A stretch of 64,000 nt of DNA from Streptomyces flavochromogenes. GTDB lineage: Bacteria > Actinomycetota > Actinomycetes > Streptomycetales > Streptomycetaceae. The translations under genes were made by a program, and so were the position numbers. The stretch is from contig NZ_JNZO01000018.1 of NCBI RefSeq assembly GCF_000717595.1, positions 1 to 64,000 of the forward strand. The letters are read 5' to 3'. Shown one piece after another: positions 35,985-46,221 of this stretch. The notes beneath the pieces are model-generated. The model was not told the origin of the DNA. It saw only the letters and a list, made by a program, of their open reading frames with translations, and did no database searches. Within the stretch, counting starts at the first letter, position 1. Each line of letters starts with the position of its first letter.

Positions 35985-36626
35985 TCAGGACAGCTTGCCG
36001 CCGTAGTCCGGGAGCTTGAACGTGCGCTCGGCGTGACCGCCGACCAGGTCGGTCGTGTTGTTGCCGATGTTCGCGATGATCGTGTAGCCCTTGCCCTCGA
36101 TCTTGGCGCGCTGCGCCGTCTTGTACGCGCCGACCTCGGCGAACAGGTCGGGAAGCGAGCGCACGTACAGCCCGTCGACCGGGTAGCCGGCCTGCTTCAG
36201 GTTCCAGTCCGTGAGCGAGTGGATGATCCCCGGGCGGGCGGTGACGAAGAAGACGTCGACCCCGCGGTCATGGGCCTCGCGGACGAGGGTGCGCACCTCG
36301 GCGATGGCCGGGGTCGGCAGCTCCCAGAACGGGTGGAAGTCCGTCTCCAGCGAGCTGTTGTCGATGTCGAGGACGATCGCCTGCTTCTCGTCGCCGGCGT
36401 TCTCGGAACGCTCCTCGATGTACGGGCGGGCCTGCGCGACCACGGCGGCCACGTCACGGCGCCAGGTCGTGTAGTCGACGTCCTTGAAGGCGGCGGTCGA
36501 CGTGCTGTGGCTGTCCGGGTCGGAGGCCGAGGCGGTGGGCGCGGGACCGACGACGAGGAAGGCGGTCAGCGCGAGCGTGGCGGTGGTTCCGGCGGCGGCG
36601 CGCCTGCGGAAGGGCGTGACGGGCAT
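35985..36626 (-). CDS. Secreted HAD-family acid phosphatase
   Basis: The 213-residue protein has a signal peptide (to about residue 34) and a HAD phosphatase core. The nucleophile motif is VLDIDNSSLE (DxD present), with FFVTAR as the second motif and a late NIGNNTTDL acidic motif in which the usual Asp-Asp pair is not clear. It matches the class B/plant-acid-phosphatase-like secreted HAD group. It would release phosphate from extracellular esters. Confidence 0.85.
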   Translation of the reverse strand: MPVTPFRRRAAAGTTATLALTAFLVVGPAPTASASDPDSHSTSTAAFKDVDYTTWRRDVAAVVAQARPYIEERSENAGDEKQAIVLDIDNSSLETDFHPFWELPTPAIAEVRTLVREAHDRGVDVFFVTARPGIIHSLTDWNLKQAGYPVDGLYVRSLPDLFAEVGAYKTAQRAKIEGKGYTIIANIGNNTTDLVGGHAERTFKLPDYGGKLS

Positions 36627-36786
36627 GGGGGGCTCCTTGGTCGACCAGCTCAGGACTTTGGCATGCTCGCGCTCAATACTGGACAGTAGGCAACGAGATG
36701 GCTACCGGTCGGTAGCGACTTTCTGAGCGGACGACGAAGCCCCCCGGTCCCGGAGGACCGAGGGGCGGACGCCGAGCGTCGGGTGA

Positions 36787-38466
36787 TCAGCCGAGACCGG
36801 GACCCCGCACCGGGATGTGCGTGAACGTCGGCTCCGGGGCCGGGTTCTGGAAGAAGTCGTTGCCCTTGTCGTCCACCACGATGAACGCCGGGAAGTCCTC
36901 GACCTCGATCTTCCAGACCGCCTCCATGCCGAGCTCCTCGTACTCGACGACCTCGACCTTCTTGATGCAGTCCTGCGCGAGCCGCGCCGCCGGGCCGCCG
37001 ATCGAGCCGAGGTAGAAGCCGCCGTGGCTGCCACAGGCGTTCGTGACCTGCTGCGAGCGGTTGCCCTTGGCCAGCATGACCTTCGAGCCGCCCGCCGCCT
37101 GGAACTGCTCCACGTACGAGTCCATGCGGCCGGCCGTCGTCGGACCGAAGGAACCGGAGGCGTACCCCTCGGGGGTCTTCGCCGGGCCCGCGTAGTAGAC
37201 CGGGTGGTCCTTCAGGTACTGCGGCATCTCCTCGCCCGCGTCCAGGCGCTCCTTGATCTTGGCGTGCGCGATGTCGCGCGCCACGACGAGCGGGCCGTTG
37301 AGGGAGAGGCGGGTCTTGACCGGGTACCTGGTCAGCTCGGCGAGGATGTCGTCCATCGGCTGGTTCAGGTCGATGGTGACGACGTCGCTCTCCTCGGAGA
37401 GGTGCTCGTCCGTCGTGTCCGGCAGGAAGCGCGCCGGGTCCGTCTCCAGCTGCTCCAGGAAGACGCCCTCGGCGGTGATCTTCGCGACGGCCTGACGGTC
37501 GGCCGAGCAGGAGACGGCGATCGCGACGGGCAGCGAGGCGCCGTGGCGGGGGAGGCGGACGACGCGGACGTCGTGGCAGAAGTACTTGCCGCCGAACTGC
37601 GCGCCGATGCCGATCTTCTGCGTCAGCTCGAAGACCTTCTCCTCCAGCTCCTTGTCGCGGAAGCCGTGGCCGGTCTCGGCCGAGCCCTCGGTGGGCAGCT
37701 CGTCCAGGTAGTGCGCGGAGGCGTACTTCGCGGTCTTGAGCGCGAACTCGGCGGACGTGCCGCCGACGACGATCGCCAGGTGGTACGGCGGGCAGGCGGC
37801 CGTGCCGAGCGAGCGGATCTTCTCCTCCAGGAACTTCATCATGCTCGCCTCGTTGAGGACGGCCTTCGTCTCCTGGTAGAGGAAGGACTTGTTGGCGGAG
37901 CCGCCGCCCTTGGCCATGAAGAGGAACTTGTACGCGCCGCCGTCGGTCGCGTACAGCTCGATCTGCGCGGGCAGGTTCGAGCCGGTGTTCTTCTCCTCCC
38001 ACATGGTCACCGGGGCCATCTGCGAGTACCGCAGGTTGAGCTTGGTGTAGGCGTCGTAGACGCCCTTGGACAGGGCCTCCTCGTCGCGGCCGGAGGTCAG
38101 CACGTTCTGGCCGCGCTTGCCCATGACGATCGCGGTGCCCGTGTCCTGGCACATCGGCAGGACGCCGGCGGCGGCGATGTTCGCGTTCTTGAGGAGGTCG
38201 AGCGCGACGAACTTGTCGTTCGACGAGGCCTCGGGGTCGTCGATGATCCGGCGCAGCTGGGCCAGGTGGGCCGGACGCAGGAAGTGCTGGATGTCGTGGA
38301 TCGCCTCGGCGGCCAGCGTGCGCAGCGCCTCCGGCTCGACCTTGAGGAACGTACGGCCGTCGGCCTCGAAGGTGGAGACACCTTCGGAGGTCACCAGGCG
38401 GTAGGGCGTGGTGTCCTCTCCCAGGGGGAGCAGATCGGAGTACGCAAACTCTGGCATGGGGGCCAT
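36787..38466 (-). CDS. Class I (iron-sulfur) fumarate hydratase
   Basis: The 559-residue protein is of FumA/FumB type, with N-terminal catalytic half ([14 protein letters not shown], with an expected 4Fe-4S cysteine) and the C-terminal beta domain ([13 protein letters not shown] and GGPAARLAQ). It catalyses the same reaction as FumC but is oxygen- and superoxide-sensitive. A start nine bases later (MPEFAYSD) is also possible. Having both enzymes lets the cell switch with iron and oxidant levels, as known in other bacteria. Confidence 0.94.
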   Translation of the reverse strand: MAPMPEFAYSDLLPLGEDTTPYRLVTSEGVSTFEADGRTFLKVEPEALRTLAAEAIHDIQHFLRPAHLAQLRRIIDDPEASSNDKFVALDLLKNANIAAAGVLPMCQDTGTAIVMGKRGQNVLTSGRDEEALSKGVYDAYTKLNLRYSQMAPVTMWEEKNTGSNLPAQIELYATDGGAYKFLFMAKGGGSANKSFLYQETKAVLNEASMMKFLEEKIRSLGTAACPPYHLAIVVGGTSAEFALKTAKYASAHYLDELPTEGSAETGHGFRDKELEEKVFELTQKIGIGAQFGGKYFCHDVRVVRLPRHGASLPVAIAVSCSADRQAVAKITAEGVFLEQLETDPARFLPDTTDEHLSEESDVVTIDLNQPMDDILAELTRYPVKTRLSLNGPLVVARDIAHAKIKERLDAGEEMPQYLKDHPVYYAGPAKTPEGYASGSFGPTTAGRMDSYVEQFQAAGGSKVMLAKGNRSQQVTNACGSHGGFYLGSIGGPAARLAQDCIKKVEVVEYEELGMEAVWKIEVEDFPAFIVVDDKGNDFFQNPAPEPTFTHIPVRGPGLG

Positions 38467-38881
38467 TCCTCACTCGGCAAGACGGCGCACCGCCTCCGTT
38501 GGCAGTGCGCCCTCCAGCGTAGAACGCGGGCCGGGGCGTGGTCCTGTGAGGTAAGGCTCACTTGGGGCCGGGACCGTGCCGGAGTGGCGTGTTTCCGCGG
38601 GGCCGGCTCGGTCCCGGGGGGTGGCCGGTGCCGGGGTCCGGTCGGTCTCCGGGGGCGGCCGGTGCCGGGATCAGGTCGGCCTCCGGGCGTGGCCGCCACG
38701 GGGGCGGGGCGACCCCGGCCGGGCGGGCGGCCCGGCGGCGCGGTCGACGGCGGCGGCGCGGGCGGCCCCGGTCGGGGCGTGGCTCCGGCCCGCCGTTTCA
38801 GCCTCCCGGTTCGAGACGTTGTCCACAGGCCACGGCCCCGCCCCCTGGTCGCGATCTATCGCGTTTCGCTAGGCTGGCGAC
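38467..38881. other. 415-base gap between the class I fumarase and DUF1707 genes
   Basis: It holds the divergent promoters of the fumarase (leftwards) and the DUF1707 gene (rightwards). The middle is filled with GC-rich tandem repeats (38621-38700). No gene is supported. Confidence 0.5.
38621..38700 (+). repeat. 34-bp tandem repeat in a divergent promoter gap
   Basis: A unit starting G(T/C)GGCCGGTGCCGGG and ending CTCCGGG occurs at 38621-38654 and 38655-38688. A third start follows at 38689, so the spacing is exactly 34. Diverged copies extend upstream towards 38575. Confidence 0.8.
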
Positions 38882-39601
38882 GTGGACCTCGAAAAGAAGC
38901 CCGAACCCGAAAAGCAGCCGGAGCCGCAGCGGCAGGCCGCACCCGCCGAGCCCGCACCCGCGGAGGCCGTCTTCGCCGACCCGCAGGGCTCGTTGCGGGC
39001 CTCGGACGCGGACCGGGACCGGATCGCGGACATCCTCAGGGACGCCCTGGCCGAGGGGCGGATCGACGCCGAGGAGCACTCGGACCGGATCGACTCGGTG
39101 TACCGGGCGAAGACCGTCGGCGAGCTGGAGCCGATCGTCCGCGACCTGCCGGGCGCCCGGACGCGCCAGGAGCCCGCGCCGGACTACGGGTACGGCCCGG
39201 AGGACGCCGACGGGCCCCCGGCCAATCTCGTCGCGATCTTCTCCAGCACCACCCGCAAGGGGCGGTGGCGGGTGAGCCGCCGGACGAACGCGTTCGCGCT
39301 CTTCGGGAACATCGAGATCGACCTGACCGAGGCGATCTTCGCGCAGCGGCTGACCACCATCAACGCCACGTCGATCTTCGGCAACGTGGAGGTCCGGGTC
39401 CCGGAGAACATCAGCCTGCGGGGCAACGGCAGCGGGATCTTCGGAAACTTCGAGGTCGTGACCCTTGAGGGCGTCGACCCGCAGGCCCCGGTCGTCGTCA
39501 TCAACGGCTACTCGGTCTTCGGGAACGTCGAGGCGAGACCCAAGCGCGGCAAGTGGATCACCGACCTCCAGGACCGGATGCGCAAGCATCTCGGCCATTG
39601 A
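38882..39601 (+). CDS. DUF1707 protein with LiaF-like cell-surface domain
   Basis: The 239-residue protein has a charged Pro/Glu-rich start and a DUF1707 (SHOCT-like) helical domain (about 38-95, LRASDADRDRIADILRDALAEGRIDAEEHSDRID in part). A C-terminal right-handed beta region (about 115-225) with repeats NAFALFGNIEID, NATSIFGNVEVR and YSVFGNVEA resembles the C-terminus of LiaF. LiaF-like proteins inhibit envelope-stress sensors. Membrane helices are not obvious, so it may be a soluble or peripheral form. Confidence 0.8.
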   Translation: MDLEKKPEPEKQPEPQRQAAPAEPAPAEAVFADPQGSLRASDADRDRIADILRDALAEGRIDAEEHSDRIDSVYRAKTVGELEPIVRDLPGARTRQEPAPDYGYGPEDADGPPANLVAIFSSTTRKGRWRVSRRTNAFALFGNIEIDLTEAIFAQRLTTINATSIFGNVEVRVPENISLRGNGSGIFGNFEVVTLEGVDPQAPVVVINGYSVFGNVEARPKRGKWITDLQDRMRKHLGH

Positions 39602-39826
39602 CACGGCGATGCGCGAGACGGCGTGACGTGAGGGGCACGGCGCTCCGAAGGCCGGGTCCGACGGCCGGCTCCGACTCGCCGCTCTGACCGGCGGCTCGGG
39701 GGTGACCGGAATTCGCCCTCGGGTATCCGCAGTGCGGAACGACGCGGCACGCAGTGCATAGGCGCGCGCACAGCGGGTAGGGCTGGTGCATCGCCGCCCT
39801 CGCGAAGCCGTCGTCAGGAGTAGACC

Positions 39827-40198
39827 GTGCTGCAACTGCCGCATCAGCCCCTCCAGGTCGCCGCCGTGCCCCCTCAGCGCGCCCCTGCACGGGAGGACGA
39901 GGCCGGTCCTTGGCACGCGGAGGCGGTGTGCCGCCGGGACGAGGCCGGACTGTTCTTCGCCCCCTCCAAGGAGCCGACCGCCGCGCGGCTCGCGCGTGAG
40001 GCGGCGGCCAAGCGGGTCTGCGGCCGCTGTCCCGTGATGGTCGAGTGCCGGGAGCACGCGCTCCTGCAGCCCGAGCCGTACGGGGTGTGGGGCGGGCTCA
40101 CCGCGGCGGAGCGCCGTGTCGCCCTGGCCCGCCGCCGGCGGCGCGAGGTGGAGCTGCGGAAGGCGGCCGCGACCGACCGTATCGCCCAGGCGGGCTGA
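39827..40198 (+). CDS. wblI: WhiB-like (Wbl) iron-sulfur transcription factor
   Basis: The 123-residue protein has the four Wbl cysteines (Cys35, Cys65, Cys68, Cys74), the GVWGG turn at 86-90 and a basic C-terminal tail (RRVALARRRRREV) for DNA binding. The cluster would be a 4Fe-4S centre that senses oxygen or NO and docks on the principal sigma factor. The position between DUF1707 and glpX fits wblI (SCO5046 in S. coelicolor, from memory). GTG 39827 has a CAGGAG site 7 bases upstream. Confidence 0.88.
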   Translation: MLQLPHQPLQVAAVPPQRAPAREDEAGPWHAEAVCRRDEAGLFFAPSKEPTAARLAREAAAKRVCGRCPVMVECREHALLQPEPYGVWGGLTAAERRVALARRRRREVELRKAAATDRIAQAG

Positions 40199-40259
40199 CG
40201 GAGACGCACAGCCTTCGCGGCTGACGGGAGCGCGGCCACCGTCGTCGTTCCGTACGGGA

Positions 40260-40292
40260 AGGGGCGCCCCCACCGCACATGGGGGCGCCCCT
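40260..40292. terminator. Terminator between wbl and glpX
   Basis: AGGGGCGCCCCCA (40260-40272) pairs with TGGGGGCGCCCCT (40280-40292) across a 7-base loop between these convergent genes. Confidence 0.85.
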
Positions 40293-40341
40293 CTTCGTAC
40301 CGCTTCGAGGTGAAGCGTCGATGCCTCTCCGGCCGTCGCGA

Positions 40342-41376
40342 CTACTTCGCGCGGTCGAAGTCGATCTTGCTGTACGCGCGCAGCTTCGAGAGCCGGTGCG
40401 TGGAGTCGATCTGGCGGATCGTGCCGGACTTCGAGCGCATGACGAGCGACTGCGTGGTCGCCGTCTCGGCGCGGTAGCGCACCCCGCGGAGCAGCTCGCC
40501 GTCGGTGATGCCGGTCGCGACGAAGAACACGTTGTCGCCGCCGACCAGGTCGTTCGTGGAGAGCACCCGGTCCAGGTCGTGGCCCGCGTCGAGGGCCTTC
40601 TGGCGCTCGGCCTCGTCCTTCGGCCACAGCTTGCCCTGGATCACGCCGCCGAGGCACTTGATGGCGCAGGCGGAGATGATGCCCTCGGGGGTGCCGCCGA
40701 CGCCCATGAGCATGTCGACGCCGGTGCCCTCGCGGACGGCCATGATCGAACCGGCGACGTCGCCGTCCGAGATGAACTTGATGCGGGCGCCGGTCTCGCG
40801 GATCTCCTTGACGATGCCCTCGTGACGGGGGCGGTCCAGGATGACGACCGTGATGTCCTCGGGGGAGGAGTTCTTCGCCTTGGCGACCCGGCGGATGTTG
40901 ACCGAGACGGGGGCGTTGATGTCGACGAAGTCGGCGGCCTCGGGGCCGGTGACCAGCTTGTCCATGTAGAAGACCGCGGACGGGTCGAACATGGTGCCGC
41001 GGTCGGCGGCGGCCAGGACGGCGATCGCGTTCGGCATGCCCTTGGCGTTCAGCGTGGTGCCGTCGATCGGGTCGACGGCGATGTCGACCTCGGCGCCGGT
41101 GCCGTCGCCGACCCGCTCGCCGTTGAAGAGCATGGGCGCTTCGTCCTTCTCGCCCTCGCCGATGACGACCACGCCGTTCATCGAGACGGTCGAGATCAGG
41201 GTGCGCATGGCGTTGACCGCCGCGCCGTCCGCGCCGATCTTGTCGCCGCGGCCGACCCAGCGGCCGGCGGCCATGGCGGCGGCCTCGGTGACGCGGACCA
41301 GCTCAAGGGCGAGGTTGCGGTCGGGAGCCTCGGGGGAAACCACGAGCTCGGGCGGCAGATTCTGCTGCTCGGTCAT
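40342..41376 (-). CDS. glpX: Class II fructose-1,6-bisphosphatase GlpX
   Basis: The 344-residue protein has the metal-binding motif VDPIDGTT (102-108), [11 protein letters not shown] and the late VGGTPEG motif of GlpX enzymes. It hydrolyses fructose 1,6-bisphosphate in gluconeogenesis and is the usual bisphosphatase in Streptomyces. ATG 41376 has a GAAAGGTGCG site. Confidence 0.95.
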   Translation of the reverse strand: MTEQQNLPPELVVSPEAPDRNLALELVRVTEAAAMAAGRWVGRGDKIGADGAAVNAMRTLISTVSMNGVVVIGEGEKDEAPMLFNGERVGDGTGAEVDIAVDPIDGTTLNAKGMPNAIAVLAAADRGTMFDPSAVFYMDKLVTGPEAADFVDINAPVSVNIRRVAKAKNSSPEDITVVILDRPRHEGIVKEIRETGARIKFISDGDVAGSIMAVREGTGVDMLMGVGGTPEGIISACAIKCLGGVIQGKLWPKDEAERQKALDAGHDLDRVLSTNDLVGGDNVFFVATGITDGELLRGVRYRAETATTQSLVMRSKSGTIRQIDSTHRLSKLRAYSKIDFDRAK

Positions 41377-41493
41377 CGGAACGCACCTTTCTGTACGGCG
41401 ACGGCCGGTTAAGGGAGGGTGCTGTGACTCTATCGGTACGTCGACAAAATGAGCAGAGGGGCCCACGTATGAGCACGGACCCTGGATGCGACC

Positions 41494-42027
41494 ATGGTGC
41501 GCGTGGCAGGTATGCGAGGCAGGCAGACGGTACGCGGGATGTTCCAGTCCCTCGGGGTGATCTTGGTCGCCGCGGGAGTGATGTATCTCTTCATTCCGCA
41601 TGATGAGAGCGCCGAACCGGTCAAGGCTAAGGACTACCGGGTCGAGCTCCTGACGGCTCAGCGGGCGGCACCGTATCCGGTGCTGGCCCCCGAGGGCCTC
41701 GGCGAGGGCTGGAAGGCGACGGTCGTCTCGTACAAGCGCGAGAACGCCGACGCCTGGCAGCTCGGTTTCCTCTCGCCGGACACCCAGTACGTGGCGATCC
41801 ACCAGTCGACGGCGGCGCCGAAGTCCTTCGTTCCGGACGTCACCCAGCGGGCGAAGAACACCGGGAGGACCGAGACGGTGGCGGGCCGGGTCTGGCAGCG
41901 CTGGGAGGGCCCGAAGTACGACGCGCTCGTCCGGGTGGACGGCGGGGCGACGACGGTGGTGACCGGCACGGCGTCCTTCGAGCGGCTCACCGAGATGGCG
42001 GGCTCGCTTCAGTCGAAGAAGGCCTGA
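41494..42027 (+). CDS. DUF4245 membrane-anchored protein
   Basis: The 177-residue protein has a short basic N-terminus, one membrane helix (about 15-35) and an extracellular domain matching the actinobacterial DUF4245 family ([20 protein letters not shown] and GRVWQRWEG). The function is unknown. It is divergent from glpX, 117 bases away, a pairing that recurs in actinobacteria. Starts at 41500 and 41512 are also possible. Confidence 0.85.
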   Translation: MVRVAGMRGRQTVRGMFQSLGVILVAAGVMYLFIPHDESAEPVKAKDYRVELLTAQRAAPYPVLAPEGLGEGWKATVVSYKRENADAWQLGFLSPDTQYVAIHQSTAAPKSFVPDVTQRAKNTGRTETVAGRVWQRWEGPKYDALVRVDGGATTVVTGTASFERLTEMAGSLQSKKA

Positions 42028-42044
42028 GCCGGAGAGAACGCGAA

Positions 42045-42077
42045 GAAGGCCCCGCACTCGTGGAGTGCGGGGCCTTC
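42045..42077. terminator. Terminator between convergent DUF4245 and reductase genes
   Basis: GAAGGCCCCGCACTC (42045-42059) pairs perfectly with GAGTGCGGGGCCTTC (42063-42077) across GTG. Confidence 0.9.
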
Positions 42078-42102
42078 CCGTGTCATCGCCGCGTCACCGG
42101 AC

Positions 42103-42693
42103 TCAGACGGTGGTGACGACCTCGTCGAAGGAGAGGCGCGGGGAGCGCGGGAACCAGGCGTCCTCGCCCGGCTTGCCGATGTTGACGACCATCAGCGGGG
42201 TGTGGTCGTCGTCCAGGAACTCCTTCTGGACGCCGGCGAAGTCCAGGCCGGTCATCGGGCCGGCGGCCAGGCCGGCGGCGCGGACGCCCACGATGAAGTA
42301 CGCGGCCTGGAGGGCGGCGTTCAGGACGGCGGACTGCTCGCGGACCGGACGCTCGGCGAAGAACATGTCCTTGGCCTGGGGGAAGTGCGGAAGCAGGGCC
42401 GGGAGCTCCTCGTGGAACTCGTTGTCGGCCGAGAGGATCGCGACGAGCGGGGCGGCGGCGGTCTTGGGCCGGTTGCCCTCGGCCATGTGCTTGACCAGGC
42501 GCTCGCGGGCCTCGGGGGAGCGGACCAGGGTGATGCGCAGCGGGGTCTGGTTGAAGGCGGTCGGGCCGTACTTCACCAGGTCGTAGATCGCCTGGACCTG
42601 CTCGTCGGTCACCGGCTCGTCGGTGAACGTGTTGGCGGTGCGGGCCTCGCGGAAAAGGAGATCCTGAGCGGCGGCGTCAAGGGCGAGAGACAT
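42103..42693 (-). CDS. Nitroreductase-family protein, malonic semialdehyde reductase (RutE) type
   Basis: The 196-residue protein has the nitroreductase fold: FREARTANTFTDEPV, YGPTAFNQTPLRI and AALQAAYFIVGVRAAGLAAGPM. It matches the RutE/HadB subgroup, which reduces 3-oxoacids or quinones using FMN and NAD(P)H. No rut operon is present here, so the exact substrate is open. Confidence 0.88.
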   Translation of the reverse strand: MSLALDAAAQDLLFREARTANTFTDEPVTDEQVQAIYDLVKYGPTAFNQTPLRITLVRSPEARERLVKHMAEGNRPKTAAAPLVAILSADNEFHEELPALLPHFPQAKDMFFAERPVREQSAVLNAALQAAYFIVGVRAAGLAAGPMTGLDFAGVQKEFLDDDHTPLMVVNIGKPGEDAWFPRSPRLSFDEVVTTV

Positions 42694-42901
42694 GCTGCGT
42701 ACCTTCCGGACTGCACAAGGGGATCGCTCGTAGGGGGTTCAAGCGATGTCCTCGACAGTACGCCCATGATTGGTGAAAGTTCAACTAATCCATCCGGATA
42801 GTGATCCGCTTCACTCGCAGTCTACGCCGTGCCGATGAGCCGCCACAGGCCGGCGGCGACGGCGGCCCGTGCGGGGGCGCGGCCGGCCCGTGTCGGGGCG
42901 G

Positions 42902-43177
42902 CTACTCGTCCCCGTCGCCGCCCGAGGCGCGCTCGGCCTCCTCCGCCGCACGTTCGGCCGCGAGGGAGGCGTCCAGCCGGGCCCTCGCCCCTTCGAGGCG
43001 GCGCCGGCAGACCTTCGCCAGCTCCTCACCGCGCTCCCAGAGCGCCAGGGACTCCTCCAGGGACGTTCCGCCCGCTTCGAGCCGCCGTACGACCTCGATG
43101 AGCTCGTCCCGCGCCTGCTCGTACCCGAGCGCCGCCTCGTCCGTGCCCGATCCCGCCGTACCCGTTCCCGCTGCCAT
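42902..43177 (-). CDS. xseB: Exodeoxyribonuclease VII small subunit XseB
   Basis: The 91-residue protein has the XseB coiled-coil core ([21 protein letters not shown] and [23 protein letters not shown]). It binds XseA to form the enzyme that cuts single-stranded DNA into oligonucleotides. ATG 43177 is preferred over GTG 43189, since the GGAGG site touches the latter. It lies 71 bases after xseA. Confidence 0.93.
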   Translation of the reverse strand: MAAGTGTAGSGTDEAALGYEQARDELIEVVRRLEAGGTSLEESLALWERGEELAKVCRRRLEGARARLDASLAAERAAEEAERASGGDGDE

Positions 43178-43248
43178 GTGCCGCTCCACCCTCCGTAACC
43201 GGTTCCCTTGCGTCCTGCGTGGTCCTGCGTCGTTCTGCGCGGTCCTGC

Positions 43249-44466
43249 TCAGGCCGGGTCGGCCACGCGCCGCACCGCGAACTCGCCCTCCGCGACCCGG
43301 GCCCGCAGCTCCTCGTCCGCCGCGACCTCCTCGGGGGAGCGGACCACCGAGCCGTCGGCCCGCTGGAGCACCGCGTACCCCCGCTCCATCGTCGCGGCGG
43401 GCGACAGCGCCCGGACCCGCGCCTGGGTGTGCGACAGCTCGGAGTCCGCGCGGTCCAGGAGGTGCCCGAGGACCCGACGGCTGCGCGCGAGCAACGCGAC
43501 GAGCTCGTCCTCACGGACCTCGACCATGCGCTGCGGATGCTCCATGACGGGCCTGGCGAGCGTGTGGGCGAGACCGCGCTCCTCCCGGTCGAGCAGCCCG
43601 CGTACGGTCCGCAGGGCCCGGTCCCGCAGCCCGCGCACCCGGTCCAGCTCCTCGCCGACGTCCGGGACGACCTTCTTGGCCGCGTCCGTCGGGGTCGAGG
43701 CGCGCAGATCGGCCACGAGGTCGAGGAGGGGCGAGTCGGGTTCGTGGCCGATGGCCGAGACCACCGGCGTACGGCACTCGGCGACGGCCCGGACGAGCTG
43801 CTCGTCCGAGAACGGCAGCAGGTCCTCGACGCTGCCGCCGCCCCGGGCGACGATGATCACGTCGACGTCCTCGTGGGAGTCGAGCTCCTTGACGGCCTGG
43901 ACGACCTGGGGGACGGCCTTCACGCCCTGCACCGCCACGTTCCGCACCTCGAAGGCGACGGCGGGCCAGCGGCGCCGCGCGTTCTCCAGGACGTCCCGCT
44001 CCGCCGCGGAGGCGCGGCCGCAGACCAGGCCGATGCGGTGCGGCAGGAAGGGCAGCGGCTTCTTCCGGTCGAGGGCGAAGAGCCCCTCGGAGGCCAGGCT
44101 CCGCTTCAGCTGTTCGAGACGGGCGAGCAGCTCGCCGATCCCGACGGGCTTGATCTCCACCGCCCGGAGGGACAGCTGGCCGCGCGGCGCGTACCACTCG
44201 GGCTTGGCGCGCACGACGACCCGGGCACCCTCCGACACGACGTCCGCGACGGCGTCGAAGACCTGGCGGTAGCAGGTGACGCCGATGGAGATGTCGTACG
44301 AGGGATCCCGCAGCGTCAGGAAGACGACCCCGGCGCCGGGGCGCCGGGACAGCTGTGTGATCTGCCCCTCGACCCAGATCGCCCCGAGCCGGTCGATCCA
44401 CCCCCCGATCAGACGGGAGACCTCACCGACGGGAAGCGGTGCTTCGGCGGACGTAGTCAGAGCCAT
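43249..44466 (-). CDS. xseA: Exodeoxyribonuclease VII large subunit XseA
   Basis: The 405-residue protein has the N-terminal OB fold ([25 protein letters not shown]) and the catalytic Exonuc_VII_L region ([19 protein letters not shown] and VSAIGHEPD). It acts with XseB in DNA repair and recombination. It is the first gene of the pair. Confidence 0.95.
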   Translation of the reverse strand: MALTTSAEAPLPVGEVSRLIGGWIDRLGAIWVEGQITQLSRRPGAGVVFLTLRDPSYDISIGVTCYRQVFDAVADVVSEGARVVVRAKPEWYAPRGQLSLRAVEIKPVGIGELLARLEQLKRSLASEGLFALDRKKPLPFLPHRIGLVCGRASAAERDVLENARRRWPAVAFEVRNVAVQGVKAVPQVVQAVKELDSHEDVDVIIVARGGGSVEDLLPFSDEQLVRAVAECRTPVVSAIGHEPDSPLLDLVADLRASTPTDAAKKVVPDVGEELDRVRGLRDRALRTVRGLLDREERGLAHTLARPVMEHPQRMVEVREDELVALLARSRRVLGHLLDRADSELSHTQARVRALSPAATMERGYAVLQRADGSVVRSPEEVAADEELRARVAEGEFAVRRVADPA

Positions 44467-44787
44467 GGACCGAGCGTAACCGCGCGGTACGACAACGTCA
44501 GGGGCACGCGCACGCACGGCCCCGGCGCCGGACGCGGGCACGCCGCCCCCGCGACCACCGCCCCGCGCGCGCGTACGCCCGCCCAGGCATCGGCCGCGCG
44601 CGTACGCCTGTGCGTGCCCCTCAGCGCCGGCCGCGCGCAGGCCCGCCCGAGCGTCGGCGGTGCGCGTAGGCCCCCATGCGTCGGCTGGACGCGTACGCCC
44701 CCCGGCGCCGGCCGCGCGCGTACGCCCGCCCCGAGGCGCCCCGGTCTGGCCCCCGCCCTCGCCCCCGCGCGCGAGGTGCACGCACGC
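44467..44787. other. 321-base gap filled by tandem repeats
   Basis: No gene is seen between xseA and the end of the permease gene. The middle (44565-44745) is a GC-rich tandem repeat, and the right-hand 40 bases lead into the permease stop. Confidence 0.6.
44565..44745 (+). repeat. 27-35-bp tandem repeat (core GCGCGTACGCCC)
   Basis: A 12-base core GCGCGTACGCCC, or a close variant, occurs at 44569, 44598, 44633, 44662, 44689 and 44716. The spacings are 29, 35, 29, 27 and 27. Each copy is flanked by GCCGG/CGTCGG sequence, so the full unit is about 27 bases and drifts. Confidence 0.85.
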
Positions 44788-46158
44788 TCAGCGTCGCGCC
44801 GGTGTTCTCGTCGCGCCCTGCACCGCCAGGACGATCAGGCCCACGCCCAGCCACACCACGCCCACCACCTGCGCCGCCACCGAGGCCTCCACGATGACCG
44901 CGATCAGGATCGCGGCGCCGACCACGGGCAGGACGACGTGCTTCAGCCAGTGCGGCGGCCCCTCCGCCCTCTGTACCGCGAACCAGCCGACCACGCTCGC
45001 GTGCAGCAGGACGAAGGCCGTCAGGGCGCCCACGTCCACGACCGACACCAGGTGGTCGAGGCCGTCGTCCCGCCGGGCCGCCCACACCGCCGCGATCATC
45101 GTCACCGTCGCCGACACCAGGAGCGCCACCCGCGGCACGCCCCCGTCCGTCCGGGCGAGCACGTGCGGCAGGCGCCGGTCGCGGCCCATCGCGAAGAGGA
45201 GACGGCCACCGGCCGCCTGCCCCGCGAGCGCGGCGAAGGCCGCGCCGATCGCCTTCGAGACGGCCACGAGGTCGTGCAGCCAGCCGCCGACCGCGCTCTC
45301 GACGGCGTCGTAGAAGGCCGACCCCTGCCTCCCCGGGTCGGCCGCGAGCTCGGCCGAGGAGACCGGTTCGAGCAGCGCGACCAGCCACGTCTGCGCGATG
45401 AACAGGACACCCGCGAGGGCGAGGCAGAAGAGCAGCGCCCGCGCCACCTTCGCCGAGCCGCCCGTGACCTCCTCCGCGAAGGAGGCGATCGCGTCGAAGC
45501 CCAGGTAGGACAGGACGGCCACGGACACCGCGCCGATGACGGCGGCGAGCGAGAACGAGCCGTCCCCGGCGAGCGGCGACCACCAGTCGCGCCGTGCCCC
45601 GTCCTGTGCGAGTGCCACGATCGCGGAGACGACGAAGACGAGCAGCACGACGATCTCCATCGCGAGCACCGCGAAGCCGACCCGGGCCGCCGCCCGTACG
45701 CCCCAGAGGTTGAGCAGGGTCGTCAGGACGACGGCGATCCCGGTCCACACCCATCGGTCGACCTCCGGGACCAGCGCCTCCATGGCGATGCCCGCGAAGA
45801 GATAGGCGACCGCGGGGATCAGCAGGTAGTCGAGCATCGCCATCCAGCCGGCGATGAACCCCGGCCCGTCGCCGAGGCCCTTGCGCGCGTACGTGAAGAC
45901 GGAGCCGGCCTGCGGCGCGACCCGCACCATCTGCGCGTAGCTGAAGGCCGTGAACGCCATGGCGACCGTGGCCACGACGTACACGAGTGCGACCGCGCCG
46001 CCGGACTTCGCGTCGAGCGTGCCGAAGACGCCGACGGGCGCCATGGGGGCGATGAAGAGGAGCCCGTAGACGACCAGGTCCCGGAACCCGAGGTTCCGGC
46101 GAAGTCCCGTGTGTTCCGCGTCTTCCCCGTGCGCCGCCACCTGCGATTCCTCGGCCAT
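44788..46158 (-). CDS. APC-family amino acid permease
   Basis: The 456-residue protein has about twelve membrane helices and the APC first-helix pattern [19 protein letters not shown]. The later conserved [18 protein letters not shown] fits helix 6. It likely imports an amino acid or polyamine with protons. ATG 46158 was chosen; GTG 46164 two codons upstream is possible. It is divergent from ispH, whose start is 63 bases away. Confidence 0.88.
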   Translation of the reverse strand: MAEESQVAAHGEDAEHTGLRRNLGFRDLVVYGLLFIAPMAPVGVFGTLDAKSGGAVALVYVVATVAMAFTAFSYAQMVRVAPQAGSVFTYARKGLGDGPGFIAGWMAMLDYLLIPAVAYLFAGIAMEALVPEVDRWVWTGIAVVLTTLLNLWGVRAAARVGFAVLAMEIVVLLVFVVSAIVALAQDGARRDWWSPLAGDGSFSLAAVIGAVSVAVLSYLGFDAIASFAEEVTGGSAKVARALLFCLALAGVLFIAQTWLVALLEPVSSAELAADPGRQGSAFYDAVESAVGGWLHDLVAVSKAIGAAFAALAGQAAGGRLLFAMGRDRRLPHVLARTDGGVPRVALLVSATVTMIAAVWAARRDDGLDHLVSVVDVGALTAFVLLHASVVGWFAVQRAEGPPHWLKHVVLPVVGAAILIAVIVEASVAAQVVGVVWLGVGLIVLAVQGATRTPARR

Positions 46159-46221
46159 GGCCACAGTTTCGGCCACGGCACCGATCAAACCGCTCACCGA
46201 CGCGGCCTTACGATGGGACGC

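Noticed and set aside
44565..44745. CRISPR array
   Set aside because: Repeat units are contiguous and drift in length; there are no unique spacers and no cas genes in the window.
43219..46221. A 1000-residue N-terminal extension of IspH
   Set aside because: The extension runs over xseA and the permease gene on the other strand; the real IspH starts near 46222 with normal length.
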